A stretch of DNA of 64,000 nucleotides from Mesorhizobium sp. (GCF_004963255.1 NZ_SUGA01000004.1:62001-126000), one strand, 5' to 3'. Counted from the stretch's first letter, positions 34,568 to 44,168 are shown. Translations and numbers: made by a program. Notes: generated by a model not told the origin, from the letters alone.

Positions 34568-35644
34568 ATGGTCCGAGCCGCCGTCGATTCCCGTACGGCG
34601 CCTGCAGCATTCGTCCGCCGCGTCATTGCCGACGCGAGTTTCCGGTGGTCCGAATCCGGCGCTGAGCATTGCTTTCGCCTTGGCGGGTTGACGCTGAGGC
34701 TGCGCACATGCGGAAGCGCGCTCGATCCGGTCATCCTGCCGGTTCTACGCCATGCGCAAACAAGGTCAGCCATAGCGGGAGACCGCTCGATCACTGTCTA
34801 CGCCGTCTCGCATGAGGATGACGGCTTCGCGGCTCCGCCTGCCGAATGGCCCTTTGAAGCGGACGAGGCCAACGCTGTCACCCGGACCGCATGGGACACC
34901 GCGGCCGGCGTCGCGATCGTATCCGACGAGAGCCGCGGAATCTGGCATCTGCACGACCTGTCCGCCGGCACCGGCGTGTATTGGGTCAGAGCCGCTGCCC
35001 GGCTGCCGGCCTGGGAATATGGGTCTCCGCTGCGCCACCACATCCATTGGGGCGCGTTGGCAATGGGCCATGCGATGCTTCATTCCGCCGTTGTCGGCGA
35101 AAATGGCGTGGGCGTGATGCTTGCCGGTCCGGGGGGTTCCGGCAAATCGACGCTGACGGCGGCCGCGATCTCCGTCGGGATGCAGACCACGGGCGATGAC
35201 TTTATCCTAGTGTCGCAGTCTGGGGCAGACTGGCGGAGCCACTCGCTTTTCGACACCATGAAACTCATTGGAATGGCGGAGACCCTCTTCAGCGGGCTTG
35301 CCGCGCAAGCGGTGAACCGGGACCGTCGCCCGGAAGAAAAGGCGCTCATCCCGATCAGCACGACGATACAGGATGCGCTAGTCCCGCAAATCGCGGTGAA
35401 GGCGCTTGTCTCCTGCAAACTCACCGGCGAAGATGCTTCGATAATCCGTCCCGCTTCCCGGTTCGAGATGATCCGTGCCCTCTTGCCGAGCACGTCGAAA
35501 ATCTTGCGGACCGCTCACGACGAGACATTCCAGCAGGTCGCTAGTCTGTCGCGCTCGCTTCCCTGCCATGAGTTCCTGATCGGCAATGATCCGGTGGAAG
35601 CGACAACTGTGCTGCAAGAGTTCCTGCGGGAACTGAGAGCATGA
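34568..35644 (+). CDS. HPr-kinase/serine-kinase-like ATPase
   Basis: About 358 residues from ATG at 34568, five bases after the pqqD stop and preceded by GGGGGA; ATG at 34529 inside pqqD is the alternative (371 residues). A P-loop GPGGSGKST near residue 195 is followed by GMQTTGDDFILV with the Asp pair expected for catalysis. The rest is family-like but divergent. HPrK-like proteins next to PqqD genes occur in many peptide-modification clusters, where a relative phosphorylates a lasso peptide. It overlaps the next gene as ATGA. Confidence 0.78.
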   Translation: MVRAAVDSRTAPAAFVRRVIADASFRWSESGAEHCFRLGGLTLRLRTCGSALDPVILPVLRHAQTRSAIAGDRSITVYAVSHEDDGFAAPPAEWPFEADEANAVTRTAWDTAAGVAIVSDESRGIWHLHDLSAGTGVYWVRAAARLPAWEYGSPLRHHIHWGALAMGHAMLHSAVVGENGVGVMLAGPGGSGKSTLTAAAISVGMQTTGDDFILVSQSGADWRSHSLFDTMKLIGMAETLFSGLAAQAVNRDRRPEEKALIPISTTIQDALVPQIAVKALVSCKLTGEDASIIRPASRFEMIRALLPSTSKILRTAHDETFQQVASLSRSLPCHEFLIGNDPVEATTVLQEFLRELRA

Positions 35645-36381
35645 GCGACATCCCAAAGATCAGCGTCATCATGCCGGTGCGAAATGGCGAGAAATATATC
35701 GCCGACGCGCTGAAAACCGTATTCGACCAAGCGTGGCCGGTGCAGGAAATCCTGGTGATCGACGACGGCTCGACCGATCGCTCGCGCGAGGTCGTCGAGT
35801 CCCTGGCTTCGCGTTTCCCGGCGATCCGTGTCCTCGACGGACCGCGGCGCGGCCCGGGGCCAGCGCGAAACGTCGCCCTGCGGATCGCTGGCGGCGAATT
35901 CATCGGCTTCCTGGATTGCGATGACCTCTGGCCGGCCGACAAGTTGTCGCTGCATCTCGCACGCTTTGCCCGAACACCTCATATGGATGTCGTTTCCGGC
36001 TTCGTCAGCTATTTCGACCGACAAATGACGGATGCGCCCGCACCCGATCCGGCGGCGATAACAGACGAACTTTTCCATGTTCATCTGGGTGCAACCCTTT
36101 ATCGCCGGACAGTCTTCGAGCGGGTGGGGATATTCGACGAGAACTTCCTTTATTCCGAAGACGTCGACCTCATGCTCCGGATCCGCGAAGCAGAAATTCC
36201 GATGACGATCCTCAATGCGGTGACCCTGTGCTACCGTCGGCATGCAGAGTCGATGACAAGCACCTATACGGCAGAGGAGAAGCGCGACTTCAACCGCGCC
36301 CTGATGCAGTCGCTCATTCGTCGGCGCAAGAGCGGCAACGCAAGACCGTTGCCTCCGTTCAAGCATCTGATGGAGGAGTGA
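35641..36381 (+). CDS. Family 2 glycosyltransferase (first)
   Basis: A 246-residue GT-A fold enzyme. N-terminal SVIMPVRNGEKYI, the nucleotide-binding IDDGSTDRS, the metal-binding FLDCDDLW, and a later SEDVDLMLRI with the catalytic-base-like Asp pair are all present. No membrane helices, so it is cytosolic. It transfers a sugar from a nucleotide donor to an unknown acceptor. Linked by ATGA overlap to the kinase-like gene. Confidence 0.9.
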   Translation: MSDIPKISVIMPVRNGEKYIADALKTVFDQAWPVQEILVIDDGSTDRSREVVESLASRFPAIRVLDGPRRGPGPARNVALRIAGGEFIGFLDCDDLWPADKLSLHLARFARTPHMDVVSGFVSYFDRQMTDAPAPDPAAITDELFHVHLGATLYRRTVFERVGIFDENFLYSEDVDLMLRIREAEIPMTILNAVTLCYRRHAESMTSTYTAEEKRDFNRALMQSLIRRRKSGNARPLPPFKHLMEE

Positions 36382-37116
36382 GTGGAAACGCCGTTTTTCA
36401 GCGTCATCATTCCTGCGTGGAACGCGTCCGCCACGCTTCATGAGACGCTCGACAGCATCGCGGAACAGAATGACCTTTCGCCGAGGGAAGTCATCGTCGT
36501 CGATGACGGTTCGAGCGACCGCACGGTCGAGGTCGCTCAGGACCATTCATCCCACCCGCGCATAATCAGGAAAGCCAATGGCGGAGCGCCGTCCGCATTC
36601 AATGTCGGCATAAAGGCCGCCACCGGCGCGGTTCTCGCATTCCTGGATGCCGACGACCTCTGGATGCCCGACAAGCTGGCCCTGCAGCGGGCCGCGCTGG
36701 ATTCGGATCCCTCGCTCGACGCCGTGCTGGGCCACAGCGAAACCTTCGAAAGCCCGGAATACCCAGCCGAAGCCTTTGACTCTCTCCACTATAAGAAAGG
36801 CCGCTATCCGGGCTATCTCGCGAGTTCGCTTGCGGTGCGGCGAGCCGCTGTCGAACGGCTCGACATCCTGTTCGATGAAAGCCTGCGCACTGGCTCCTTC
36901 ATAGATTGGTACCGCAGGGCTATTGCCGCGGGTATGAAAATGACCATGCTGGACGAGACGGTTCATCGACGTCGTATTCGACCAGGCACTTTGTCCAGAA
37001 GGGTTGCCGTCGCCGGCAGCGCACCGGCCGGCATGGCATCCGACTTTCTTGAAATCGCTCGCCGGGCGATCATGGCCAAGAGGGGTGATGATGAAGGAGA
37101 GAGAGGGGGGCAATGA
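36382..37116 (+). CDS. Family 2 glycosyltransferase (second), GTG start
   Basis: A 244-residue GT2 enzyme with SVIIPAWNASATL, VDDGSSDRT and FLDADDLW. It is a divergent paralogue of the preceding gene and lacks the clear EDVD motif; GSFIDWYRRAI occupies that place. GTG at 36382 has GGAGG upstream and begins right after the previous stop. It overlaps the nucleotidyltransferase gene (ATGA at 37113). Confidence 0.87.
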   Translation: METPFFSVIIPAWNASATLHETLDSIAEQNDLSPREVIVVDDGSSDRTVEVAQDHSSHPRIIRKANGGAPSAFNVGIKAATGAVLAFLDADDLWMPDKLALQRAALDSDPSLDAVLGHSETFESPEYPAEAFDSLHYKKGRYPGYLASSLAVRRAAVERLDILFDESLRTGSFIDWYRRAIAAGMKMTMLDETVHRRRIRPGTLSRRVAVAGSAPAGMASDFLEIARRAIMAKRGDDEGERGGQ

Positions 37117-38621
37117 ATTGGCCTCTCTGGTACCCATCTCTTGATCGCGCCTGGCCCGCTGGCGATCACGAGCGCCTCCTGCTGGCCGCCGTGCACGTCG
37201 ATCCGGTGGCGGCCGAAAGGGAACTGCGCGCCTGGATCGGCACGCACGACCTGGACGATTGCACGTTCAGCGAGCAGCGGTTGATTCTCGCCACCTGGAA
37301 CAGGCTTGGACCCGGTTTGAGGGATCTGCCGGATGCGCCGAGGCTTGCCGGGCTTCAACGGATGCTATGGACGCGAACCATGCTTCTGATGAGGGAGTGC
37401 CAACCGGCATTCGCGGCGCTGGCTGTGGCGAACGTGCCGATGATGCTCATCAAGGGAGCCGCGCGTGCCGCTGATCCCGTTGGACGGGGTGGGCGCTCGT
37501 TCCACGACCTCGATATCGTGGTCCCGAGGAACCGGCTGGGCGATGCCTTGGGCGCGTTCATTGAACTGGGCTGGGAGCCGTCGAGCGGTTCCAGCGCCAT
37601 GCGCATGCTGACCCTGGCAGGACGGCTGCGCAGCGTCAATCTTCACAAGGGCCGCTACGGCGACATCGATCTTCACGGCTGCATCTTTCGTCCGGGCCAG
37701 GGCAGCCCCGCCGACGACGGCCGGGTCTGGGCGCGGGCCAGATCGGTGGATTTCAATTCGGTGGCCTGCGGGTTGCCGGTCCGGGAAGACCTGGCGGTGA
37801 TCGCCATCGCCAATGGCGGTCTCGATGCCCATGCCAACAGCGACTGGCTGGTCGATCTGTCCCGCCTCATCGTTGAACCCGGCTTCGATTGGAGGCTGTT
37901 TTCCGACGAAGTTCTCGCCCGCGACATTGCGGTGCCGGCATTGATCGCGCTTGGCTGGTTAAAAGCGCGGGCAGGCTATGCGATTGATGCAGAGGCGATG
38001 AGACGCTTCGAGGCGGCCCTGCCCGGGCCGATGGCCGCGTGGATGGCTTTCGTTCAAGCAAGGCCCAGGCAAAGCGAGACTCCCGCCGGTGCCGCCCTTC
38101 GTTGGCTTGCAAAGACGCGTCGCAAGTCGCTTGAGCTGGCCCAGTCCGAACCACGCGGCGAACAGAAACCGAGACCGCGCCTGAAGACGAAATTCCGCAG
38201 GGGTTTGCCTGCAGGCCACGGCGTGCTGCGCGCCGATCTGCCTCTCCCCGCTTCCGATCGCGCCGGCATTCTGCGCTTGCACATCCGATTGCCGGCGTCG
38301 GTGAAATGGCGGCGTCTCGCCTTCGAGATCAACAGCGACGCCGGGCATGTTGCCGCCTTTCATGTGCGCCCGAAGCTTCCCCGCGCGGGCACCGCATTGG
38401 AGGTGTTTTGCGAGATCCAGCTTGACACTCTCCCTGGCGCGACAAGGGTCTGGCTTGAAAGCCGGCCGCTGCGATCCGCACGAATGCTGACGGAGGAGAA
38501 CGCCGCGCGTTACGCCGCGCCTCGCTTTTGGCTGGTCAGCTCGGAATTTCGTCCCGACGCACCTCCGGAGGCGCTCATCGACGGCATTACCCGCGAAGAC
38601 CCCGCAAACGGGACGCGATGA
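37113..38621 (+). CDS. Nucleotidyltransferase-family protein (NTP_transf_5-like)
   Basis: A 502-residue protein. The first ~330 residues match the nucleotidyltransferase family found beside PqqD/HPrK genes: VPMMLIKGAARAADPVGRGG, then SFHDLDIVVPRN with the Asp-x-Asp catalytic pair and YGDIDLHG with a third Asp. The last ~150 residues are beta-rich and unrecognised (HIRLPASVKWRRLAFEINSD...). It may adenylylate or otherwise nucleotidylate a peptide or sugar; the substrate is unknown. Last gene of the operon. Confidence 0.75.
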   Translation: MNWPLWYPSLDRAWPAGDHERLLLAAVHVDPVAAERELRAWIGTHDLDDCTFSEQRLILATWNRLGPGLRDLPDAPRLAGLQRMLWTRTMLLMRECQPAFAALAVANVPMMLIKGAARAADPVGRGGRSFHDLDIVVPRNRLGDALGAFIELGWEPSSGSSAMRMLTLAGRLRSVNLHKGRYGDIDLHGCIFRPGQGSPADDGRVWARARSVDFNSVACGLPVREDLAVIAIANGGLDAHANSDWLVDLSRLIVEPGFDWRLFSDEVLARDIAVPALIALGWLKARAGYAIDAEAMRRFEAALPGPMAAWMAFVQARPRQSETPAGAALRWLAKTRRKSLELAQSEPRGEQKPRPRLKTKFRRGLPAGHGVLRADLPLPASDRAGILRLHIRLPASVKWRRLAFEINSDAGHVAAFHVRPKLPRAGTALEVFCEIQLDTLPGATRVWLESRPLRSARMLTEENAARYAAPRFWLVSSEFRPDAPPEALIDGITREDPANGTR

Positions 38622-38713
38622 AAGCCTTGCTGATCCAGTCGGAGGCACGGAGACTTGGCTGTCCCCGAATATGATATCGCGCGCATCGCGGCAGCGCCCT
38701 CGCCTCGCGATGA

Positions 38714-39664
38714 CTATTCCGCCGGCTCGGCACGCGCTGGCGGCAATCCCGGCTTGCCTGCTTGGGAAGGATTTCGCCTGACATAGGCCGCCTTCAGCGT
38801 TTCCGACGTGTCGCGCGAGCCGTCATGACTCCAGCCGGGCGGCTGGATGAGATAATTCAACCTCTGGCCAAGCGTCAACCCCGGCGCCAGCGCGTCCTTG
38901 AACATGCCGATCCATTCGTGGAACGCCACCTTCAGCGGGTTGAAGGTGCCGATGTTCTTGACGATGCCGTAGCGCGGCCGGTCTTCCTCCAACTCCTCGA
39001 CGAAGGTGCCGAACATGCGGTCCCAGATGATCAGCGTGCCGGCATAATTGGCGTCGAGATAGCGCGGATTGGTGGCGTGGTGGACGCGGTGGTGCGAGGG
39101 CGTGTTGAAGACGAACTCGAACCAGCCCCACATCTTGCCGATCGTCTCGGTGTGGATCCAGAACTGCCAGACCAGGTTGAAGCCGAAGACGAAGGCGATC
39201 ACCGCCGGATGGAAGCCGGCGAGCACCAGCGGCGCCTGCAGGATGAAGGTGAAGGTGAACAGTCCGGTCCAGCTTTGTCTCAGCGCTGTCGAGAGATTGT
39301 AGTGCTGGCTGGAGTGATGGTTGACATGCTCGGCCCACACCCAGCGCACGCGGTGCGCTATGCGGTGATAAACATAATAGCGCAAGTCATCGAGCAGGAA
39401 GGCAGCGACGAACACCCAGATCGACAGGCCGAGATTGAAGAAGCGGAATTGCCACAGCCACAGCAGCGCCCAATAGGACAGGACGCCGAGCAGCAGGCCG
39501 GCGACGACATTGCCGGTCCCCATCATCAGGCTGGTCAGCGTGTCGCGCGTCTCGAATGATCCCTTGGCGCGGCCGGTGCGCACCAGCCAGAGCTCGATCA
39601 GGATCGCCGCGACGAAGAAAGGAATCGCAAGCTGGGTGACCTGCGGGAAATTATACTCGTCCAT
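38714..39664 (-). CDS. Sterol desaturase/fatty-acid hydroxylase family membrane protein
   Basis: A 316-residue di-iron membrane oxygenase with four to five membrane helices and the eight-histidine pattern: HRIAH, HVNHHSSQHYN, and SHHRVHHATNP. The family introduces hydroxyls or double bonds into lipids (sterols, hopanoids, carotenoids, ornithine lipids); the substrate here is unknown. The ATG at 39664 overlaps the stop of the upstream gene (TGATG). Confidence 0.9.
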   Translation of the reverse strand: MDEYNFPQVTQLAIPFFVAAILIELWLVRTGRAKGSFETRDTLTSLMMGTGNVVAGLLLGVLSYWALLWLWQFRFFNLGLSIWVFVAAFLLDDLRYYVYHRIAHRVRWVWAEHVNHHSSQHYNLSTALRQSWTGLFTFTFILQAPLVLAGFHPAVIAFVFGFNLVWQFWIHTETIGKMWGWFEFVFNTPSHHRVHHATNPRYLDANYAGTLIIWDRMFGTFVEELEEDRPRYGIVKNIGTFNPLKVAFHEWIGMFKDALAPGLTLGQRLNYLIQPPGWSHDGSRDTSETLKAAYVRRNPSQAGKPGLPPARAEPAE

Positions 39665-40089
39665 CACGCCGCCTCCCGGATCCAATCGCTGGTCTGCAGG
39701 GCCGCCGCCACGGCTCGCGCATCGGCTTCGCCGTCAAAGACGAACCTGCCGCCCTTCCATGTGAAATCGTTGAGCCGCAGCGACACCACATTCCCTTCCC
39801 TCGTAAGCGCCAGAATGTCGTGCGGCGTGACGATGCGCGTGAGAAAACAGTCGCCGATGCTCTGGACGATGCCGCAGCGTTGCGGGCCTAGGTCAAGAAA
39901 CGCGGCATGATTGTCGGCGGTCAGCCGCACAGCTCCAGGCTTCTCATCGGGAAAATCCTCGGCAAAGCGTGCGAGCGCCTGATCCGCGCCGGCAAGCTTC
40001 GCGGTTGTCGTGCCGCCGGTGAAATGCACGGCCGCGACGGACAATGCGATGCCGAACGCGACTAGGACGACCAGGACTGGCAGGCTCAT
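39664..40089 (-). CDS. Membrane-anchored hypothetical protein
   Basis: A 141-residue protein with an N-terminal membrane helix (LPVLVVLVAFGIALSVAAVHF) and a periplasmic domain containing two Cys (QRCGIVQSIGDCF) that could form a disulfide. Family not recognised. ATG at 40089 with GGAGGAG upstream. It is translationally coupled to the desaturase-family gene, so it may be an accessory to it (inference). Confidence 0.65.
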   Translation of the reverse strand: MSLPVLVVLVAFGIALSVAAVHFTGGTTTAKLAGADQALARFAEDFPDEKPGAVRLTADNHAAFLDLGPQRCGIVQSIGDCFLTRIVTPHDILALTREGNVVSLRLNDFTWKGGRFVFDGEADARAVAAALQTSDWIREAA

Positions 40090-40170
40090 GGAAACGCGGC
40101 TCCTCCGGCGGCCCGCATTTCTTTGACGCGGGTCCACGCGACAGAACCCCTAGCACGATTGACGTTTACG

Positions 40171-41037
40171 TCAAAGGGGCCTCCAACCCCGCATCGCGTG
40201 ACGCAGGAGCAGCCAGTGCCGGCGCAGGATGGAAAGCGTCGCCGTGGCGTTGAGTGGCGACCTGCCAGCGGCCTCCATCTTGTCGAGATAGGCGCGGGTC
40301 AGCGCCAACGGCAGGAAGGCCGGCCGCAACGAAACGGGAAGCGCCGCCGCACCTTTCTCGAACGCGTTGAGATGCTCCCGCGCCAGCGCGATCATCGCCG
40401 CAACCGCGCGCTCGGCGGCAGCCCCGCCCTCTCCCTTGATGAACTCTTCCGGCGTCGTGCCGGCTGCCGCGAGGATGTCTGCGGGCACAAAGCACTGGCC
40501 GCGTCGGCGGTGCAGCGGTAGCAGAAGCAGCAGGCCGGTGATGGCCTGGGCGCAACCAGCCCGGCCGGCCAGTTCGGCAAAGCTTGGCGCCGCCACCGGA
40601 TCGAGCACCATGGCCGCAAGCTGGATCAGGGCCGCGGCCGTTTCGCCGCAATAGCCCTCGAGATCGGTCCGCGACGGCATTGGATCGTCATAGAGATCGA
40701 AGATCCGCGCCTCGAGCATGTTCTCGAAAGCAGCCTTCGGCAGATGGTGGGCGGCGATCGTCGCGCGCAACGCATCGGCGGTCGGGTGGCCTGTGCCGGC
40801 ATCCCCGTCGGCCGCGATGACGTCTCGCCACCATTGCAGCCTGACCTCACCTGGCAGCGGCTCATGGATGCGATCGCGCACGCTGGCGATCTCGGCATTG
40901 AAGGCGTAGAGCGCAAGCAGCGCGTCGCGCTTGTCGGCCGGCGCATAGAGCGCCGACAAATAGCGGTCATGGTCGGCGGCGCGCACCGCGTCCATGACGA
41001 TGTCGCCATTGTTGACGATGTCGGGCGTGCCGGCCAT
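40171..41037 (-). CDS. Squalene/phytoene-synthase-fold protein, NDUFAF6-like
   Basis: A 288-residue all-helical protein of the trans-isoprenyl synthase family (DRYLSALYAPADKRDALLAL, YAFNAEIASVR, LQWWRDVI, LEGYCGETAAALIQLA). The first Asp-rich motif DDxxD of true synthases is absent (AEIASVR instead), so prenyl-synthase catalysis is doubtful. Mitochondrial complex I assembly factor NDUFAF6 has this fold. The stop of the Mth938/NDUFAF3-like gene abuts this start, supporting a respiratory assembly role (inference). Carotenoid synthesis is the less likely alternative. Confidence 0.75.
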   Translation of the reverse strand: MAGTPDIVNNGDIVMDAVRAADHDRYLSALYAPADKRDALLALYAFNAEIASVRDRIHEPLPGEVRLQWWRDVIAADGDAGTGHPTADALRATIAAHHLPKAAFENMLEARIFDLYDDPMPSRTDLEGYCGETAAALIQLAAMVLDPVAAPSFAELAGRAGCAQAITGLLLLLPLHRRRGQCFVPADILAAAGTTPEEFIKGEGGAAAERAVAAMIALAREHLNAFEKGAAALPVSLRPAFLPLALTRAYLDKMEAAGRSPLNATATLSILRRHWLLLRHAMRGWRPL

Positions 41038-41427
41038 TCAGTCGACGGCGATCAGCGCGGCGGCCACGGCGCGGTCTTCGGCCAGCAGCACATTGTAGGT
41101 CCGCACCGCAGCGCCGGTCGACATCGGGTCGGCGGAGATTCCGGCCTCCTTGAGCGCGGCGCGCAGCGCCGCCGGCAGCGGCCGCAAATCCTTGCCCATG
41201 CCGACCAGCAGTATCTCCACGCGTTCAGCTTCGGCGAGCAACTTGTCGAAGTCCGAGGCCTTCAGCGCCAGCGGATCGGCCGGCTCCCAGCCATGGATGC
41301 CCGACGGCAGCACAAGCAGCGATCCGCGATGCGACATGTCGGCAAAGCGGAAGCCACCGTTGCCATAGGCTTCGATCGCCGCCTTGCCGGGGAAATGCGC
41401 CTCGCGGATGATGATGCCTTTGGCCAT
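41038..41427 (-). CDS. Mth938-like protein, NDUFAF3 homologue
   Basis: A 129-residue small alpha/beta protein (DUF498). Key stretches: YGNGGFRFADMSHRGSLLVL, FDKLLAEAERVEILLVGMGK, and STGAAVRTYNVLLAEDRAVA at the C-terminus. The eukaryotic member NDUFAF3 is a complex I assembly factor, and linkage of this family with sec genes in alphaproteobacteria is known. The ATG at 41427 begins the conserved region. Confidence 0.88.
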   Translation of the reverse strand: MAKGIIIREAHFPGKAAIEAYGNGGFRFADMSHRGSLLVLPSGIHGWEPADPLALKASDFDKLLAEAERVEILLVGMGKDLRPLPAALRAALKEAGISADPMSTGAAVRTYNVLLAEDRAVAAALIAVD

Positions 41428-41455
41428 GGGACGAGAGCGTGACAATCCGGCTCTA

Positions 41456-41505
41456 GAGCATGATCCCGAAAAAAGGGAACCGGTTTTCGGAAAAGATCAC
41501 GCTCC
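41456..41505. repeat. Palindromic AGCATGATC intergenic repeat
   Basis: AGAGCATGATCCCGAAAA ... TTTTCGGAAAAGATCACGCT: outer arms AGCATGATC/GATCACGCT and inner arms CCGAAAA/TTTTCGG. A degenerate relative sits at 44641-44690, sharing the right half AAAAGATCATGCTCCAACAA. Typical rhizobial intergenic element. Confidence 0.75.
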
Positions 41506-41517
41506 AACAAAAGGTTA

Positions 41518-41554
41518 GATCAGCAGGACGGTTCAACGAAACGTCCTCCTGATC
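41518..41554 (-). terminator. 13-bp hairpin downstream of secDF
   Basis: GATCAGCAGGACG (41518-41530) pairs with CGTCCTCCTGATC (41542-41554) with one mismatch, 9 bases after the secDF stop on the minus strand. The following minus-strand sequence TAACCTTTTG is only weakly T-rich, so it is a possible terminator. Confidence 0.45.
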
Positions 41555-41562
41555 CGGTAATA

Positions 41563-44112
41563 TCAGGTCGTCAGGGCCTTGCCGTTCACCGGCTTCTTCT
41601 CCTCTTCGGTCGCGGCCTGCGGCCGCAACCGGAACAGGATCAGCAGCGGCGCGGCGATGAAGATCGACGAGTAGGTGCCGAACACCACACCGAACAGCAT
41701 CGCCAGCGTGAAGGAGCGGATCACTTCGCCGCCGAACAGCACCAGCGCCAAGAGCGCCAGCGATGTCGTAACCGACGTCAACGTGGTTCTGGACAGCGTC
41801 TCGTTGATGGCGTTGTTCAAGAGCTGCGGCAGCGGCATCTTCTTGTATTTTCGTAGATCCTCGCGGACGCGGTCATAAACCACGATCGTGTCGTTCAGCG
41901 AATAGCCGATGATGGTCAGGATCGCCGCCAGCGACGACTGGTTGAACTCCAGCCCGGTCAGGACGAAGAAGCCGATCGTCATGACCACGTCGTGGACCGT
42001 CGCCACGATGGCTCCGACCGCGAACTGCCATTCGAAACGGAACCAAACATAGAGCAGGATGCCGACCAGCGCGATCAGCATGGCGATCGTGCCCTGCTTG
42101 GCAAGCTCGCCCGATACCGTCGGGCCGACCACTTCAACGCGACGGAAATCATACTGGTCCTGCAGTTCGCCCCGCACCTTATCGATAACGGTCTGCTCGG
42201 CATTCTCGCCGGCATCCTGCGTGCCAACGCGGATCAAGACATCGTTCGGCGCGCCGAACTGCTGCACCTGGATCTCACCGATGTTGAGCTCGGACAACCG
42301 GTTGCGGATGTCGCCGAGGTCGGCGTCGCCCTGCTTCGCCTGCACCTCGATAATCGAGCCGCCCTTGAAGTCGATGCCGTAATTGATGTCGATGGTCAGG
42401 AAGCCGACGACCGAAAGCACCGACAACAGGCTGGACAGAGCGAAGGTCCAGCGGCGGATGCCCATGAACGGGATTTTCGTGCCCGGCGGAATGAACGTGA
42501 CCGGCGCGCGCGGCAATTCCTTGGGGCGCGCGCGGCGCAGCCAGATCGCAACCAGCATGCGGGTGAAGGTGAAGGCGGTGAACACCGTGGTCAGAATGCC
42601 GATCGCATAGGTGACGGCAAAGCCTTTGACCGGGCCGGTGCCGAGGAAAAACAGCACGACGGTCGCGATCAGCGATGTGACGTTGGAATCGACGATGGTC
42701 GCCAGCGCCTTGGAGAAGCCGGTGTCGATCGCCTGAATGACTGAGCGGCCGTTTCGTCGCTCCTCGCGGATGCGCTCATAGATCAGGACGTTGGAGTCCA
42801 CCGCCATGCCGATGGTGAGCACGATACCGGCGATACCCGGCAACGTCAGCGTGGCGCCGAGCAGCGATAGCGCGCCGACGATCATCGCCACGTGCACAGC
42901 CAAGGCGATGTTGGCGATAAAGCCGAGGAAGCCATAGGCGACGAACATGAAGGCAACGACGAGGATCGAGCCGATCACGCCCGCCACCTTGCCGGCGTGG
43001 ATCGAGTCCTGGCCGAGGCCCGGGCCGACTGTGCGCTCTTCGATGATGGTCAATTTCGCCGGCAAGGCGCCGGCGCGCAGCAGGACGGCGAGGTCGTTGG
43101 CGCTCTCTGCCGTGAAGTTGCCCGAAATCTGCCCCGTGCCGCCAAGGATAGGTTCACGGATGACCGGCGCGGAGATGACTTGATTGTCCAGCACGATCGC
43201 AAAAGGTTTGCCGACATTCTGCTGGGTCGCCTGGCCGAACCGCGTCGCCCCGCGGGAATTGAAGGTGAACGAAACGACCGGCTCGTTGGTCTGCGAGTTA
43301 TAGGTTGGCGTCGCATTCGACAGGTCTTCGCCCGACACGATGACGCGGTTTTCGACCAGATAAGGAACGGGAGGATCATCCTGTGAGTAAAGAACGGAGT
43401 CGCCGGGCGGCGGTCGATTTTTCATCGCGTCCTGGACCGGCACCGACGTATCGACCATCTGGAAGGTCAGCTTGGCGGTCTGGCCGATGATATCCTTGAG
43501 CCTTTGCGGATTTTGCAGTCCGGGCACCTGAACCAGAATGCGATCGTCACCCTGCCGCTGCACGATCGGTTCCGTGGTGCCGAGCGCGTTGACGCGCCGC
43601 TCCACCACCTCGATCGCTTGTGATAACGCCGTCGATGTGCGGTACTTGATACCCGCATCCGTGACAGTGAACTTCAGCAACCCGGGCTCGGAATCATCGA
43701 GCGTCATCGACTGGACGGAACCACCGCTAAAGAGCCCGGCCGTGACCGGGTTGGTTATCGGCTTCAATGCATTCTTTGCGGCGTCGACCTGGCTCGGATC
43801 GTTGATGCGCACCTGCACGGTGCGGCCCGTGCCGCCAAGGCCGGTATATTGAATCTTGGCGTCGCGCAGCAGCGTCCTGATCTCGTCGCGCGTCGTCTCC
43901 AGTTGATCCTTGATCAGATCGTTCTGGTCCATCTGGAGCAGGATGTGCGAACCGCCCTGAAGGTCGAGGCCGAGCGTCATCTGCCGCTTCGGCACCCAGC
44001 TCGGCAATTGCGCCAGCATGCTTGCCGGGAAGAGATTGGGCGCGGCAAGGATCACTGTGACGGCCACGGCGAGCCAGATCAGGATCATCTTCAGGCGCGA
44101 GAAATAGAGCAT
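41563..44112 (-). CDS. secDF: Fused protein-translocase subunits SecD and SecF
   Basis: An 849-residue inner-membrane protein that uses the proton gradient to help export through SecYEG. SecD half: GLDLQGGSHILLQMD, the large periplasmic P1 domain, then GMAVDSNVLIYERIREE. SecF half from about residue 550: MGIRRWTFALSS, INYGIDFKGGSIIE and the TM motif YSLNDTIVVYDRVRED. About 12 membrane helices in total. It follows yajC on the same strand, the usual order. Confidence 0.96.
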   Translation of the reverse strand: MLYFSRLKMILIWLAVAVTVILAAPNLFPASMLAQLPSWVPKRQMTLGLDLQGGSHILLQMDQNDLIKDQLETTRDEIRTLLRDAKIQYTGLGGTGRTVQVRINDPSQVDAAKNALKPITNPVTAGLFSGGSVQSMTLDDSEPGLLKFTVTDAGIKYRTSTALSQAIEVVERRVNALGTTEPIVQRQGDDRILVQVPGLQNPQRLKDIIGQTAKLTFQMVDTSVPVQDAMKNRPPPGDSVLYSQDDPPVPYLVENRVIVSGEDLSNATPTYNSQTNEPVVSFTFNSRGATRFGQATQQNVGKPFAIVLDNQVISAPVIREPILGGTGQISGNFTAESANDLAVLLRAGALPAKLTIIEERTVGPGLGQDSIHAGKVAGVIGSILVVAFMFVAYGFLGFIANIALAVHVAMIVGALSLLGATLTLPGIAGIVLTIGMAVDSNVLIYERIREERRNGRSVIQAIDTGFSKALATIVDSNVTSLIATVVLFFLGTGPVKGFAVTYAIGILTTVFTAFTFTRMLVAIWLRRARPKELPRAPVTFIPPGTKIPFMGIRRWTFALSSLLSVLSVVGFLTIDINYGIDFKGGSIIEVQAKQGDADLGDIRNRLSELNIGEIQVQQFGAPNDVLIRVGTQDAGENAEQTVIDKVRGELQDQYDFRRVEVVGPTVSGELAKQGTIAMLIALVGILLYVWFRFEWQFAVGAIVATVHDVVMTIGFFVLTGLEFNQSSLAAILTIIGYSLNDTIVVYDRVREDLRKYKKMPLPQLLNNAINETLSRTTLTSVTTSLALLALVLFGGEVIRSFTLAMLFGVVFGTYSSIFIAAPLLILFRLRPQAATEEEKKPVNGKALTT

Positions 44113-44168
44113 TCGTTCTTATCCGTTCAGGCGTACAAGCGGCAGCGTTCCGCCATCGAGGGTTGGGG

